Shown here piece after piece: positions 57,335 through 57,348 of a DNA stretch of 57,348 nucleotides. This stretch comes from Terriglobia bacterium (lineage in GTDB: Bacteria; Acidobacteriota; Terriglobia; Bryobacterales; Bryobacteraceae): NCBI GenBank assembly GCA_025363475.1, contig JANYDS010000014.1:1-57348 (forward strand), in the 5' to 3' direction. A program made the translations under genes and the position numbers. The notes under the pieces were generated by a model, which made no database searches, was not told the origin of the DNA, and was given only the letters and a program-made list of their open reading frames with translations. Within the stretch, counting starts at the first letter, position 1. Each line of letters opens with the position of its first letter.

Positions 57335-57348
57335 CCGGACAGCAGTGA
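56236..57348 (+). mobile_element. IS4-family insertion sequence remnant, left end missing
   Basis: The element is inferred from the decayed transposase. No left terminal inverted repeat or target duplication was found at the junction near 56236; host codons join transposase codons directly. The right boundary, if preserved, lies at or beyond the window edge. Confidence 0.7.

Noticed and set aside
1-57348. tRNA, rRNA or CRISPR features
   Set aside because: No cloverleaf-like CCA-ended segments, rRNA stretches or regularly spaced repeats were noticed; a covariance-model scan would settle small RNAs.

Overview
The window looks like a piece of an Acidobacteriota chromosome, most likely the Solibacter/Bryobacter side (inference). 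The reasons are three large carboxypeptidase-regulatory/TonB-type outer-membrane receptors (one beheaded), tandem VWFA-related Acidobacterial-domain proteins, a Solibacter-type TIGR03437-like repeat protein, a Ser/Thr kinase fused to a TPR sensor, moderately high GC, and Gram-negative traits (Kdo synthesis, lipoprotein, outer-membrane barrels). No tRNA, rRNA or CRISPR array was seen.

Layout. 1-9.4 kb is a surface-polysaccharide region. Leftward it carries a membrane glycosyltransferase, galE and a small secreted protein. Rightward it carries an RNase H-like exonuclease, a Wzt-type ABC ATPase with an extra C-terminal domain, a methyltransferase with a long coiled coil, and a GT2-GT4 fusion. 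9.4-14.5 kb holds an SMP-30 lactonase-like protein, Sua5, release factor 2 (with a programmed +1 frameshift) and MalQ. 14.6-22.1 kb holds a TonB-type receptor with a glycine-rich insert, a PQQ dehydrogenase, a PAP2 phosphatase and an LGFP-repeat protein. 22.1-28.7 kb is a tightly packed rightward operon: PIG-L deacetylase, SDR, glutamate formimidoyltransferase, lipoyl synthase and a secreted adenosine deaminase-like enzyme. 28.6-32.6 kb holds a DAACS symporter and a deletion scar joining a receptor without its N-terminus to the tail of a hisC-like aminotransferase.

32.6-40.1 kb holds a small membrane protein, a lipoprotein, an acyltransferase, an amidase and a full-length receptor. 40.1-46.8 kb is a leftward operon, kdsB-pyrG-kdsA-pilin-like-kinase. 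PyrG makes CTP, KdsA makes Kdo-8-phosphate and KdsB makes CMP-Kdo for LPS. 46.9-49.0 kb holds two tandem VWFA proteins and a small conserved-looking ORF. 49.1-54.6 kb holds a di-haem cytochrome and a coupled block of S55 peptidase, beta-propeller protein and RluB-type pseudouridine synthase. 54.6-56.2 kb is an exosortase-EpsI locus whose third gene is cut off by a decayed IS4-family transposase that runs to the window edge.

The points most worth a second look are the RF2 frameshift site; an apparent circular permutation of the SpoIVB (S55) fold, with Ser before His; the Wzt/methyltransferase-coiled-coil pair, which resembles an O-antigen chain-terminator/ruler system; a probable CTG start for the pseudouridine synthase; and two gene-truncating junctions at about 32.25 kb and 56.24 kb.
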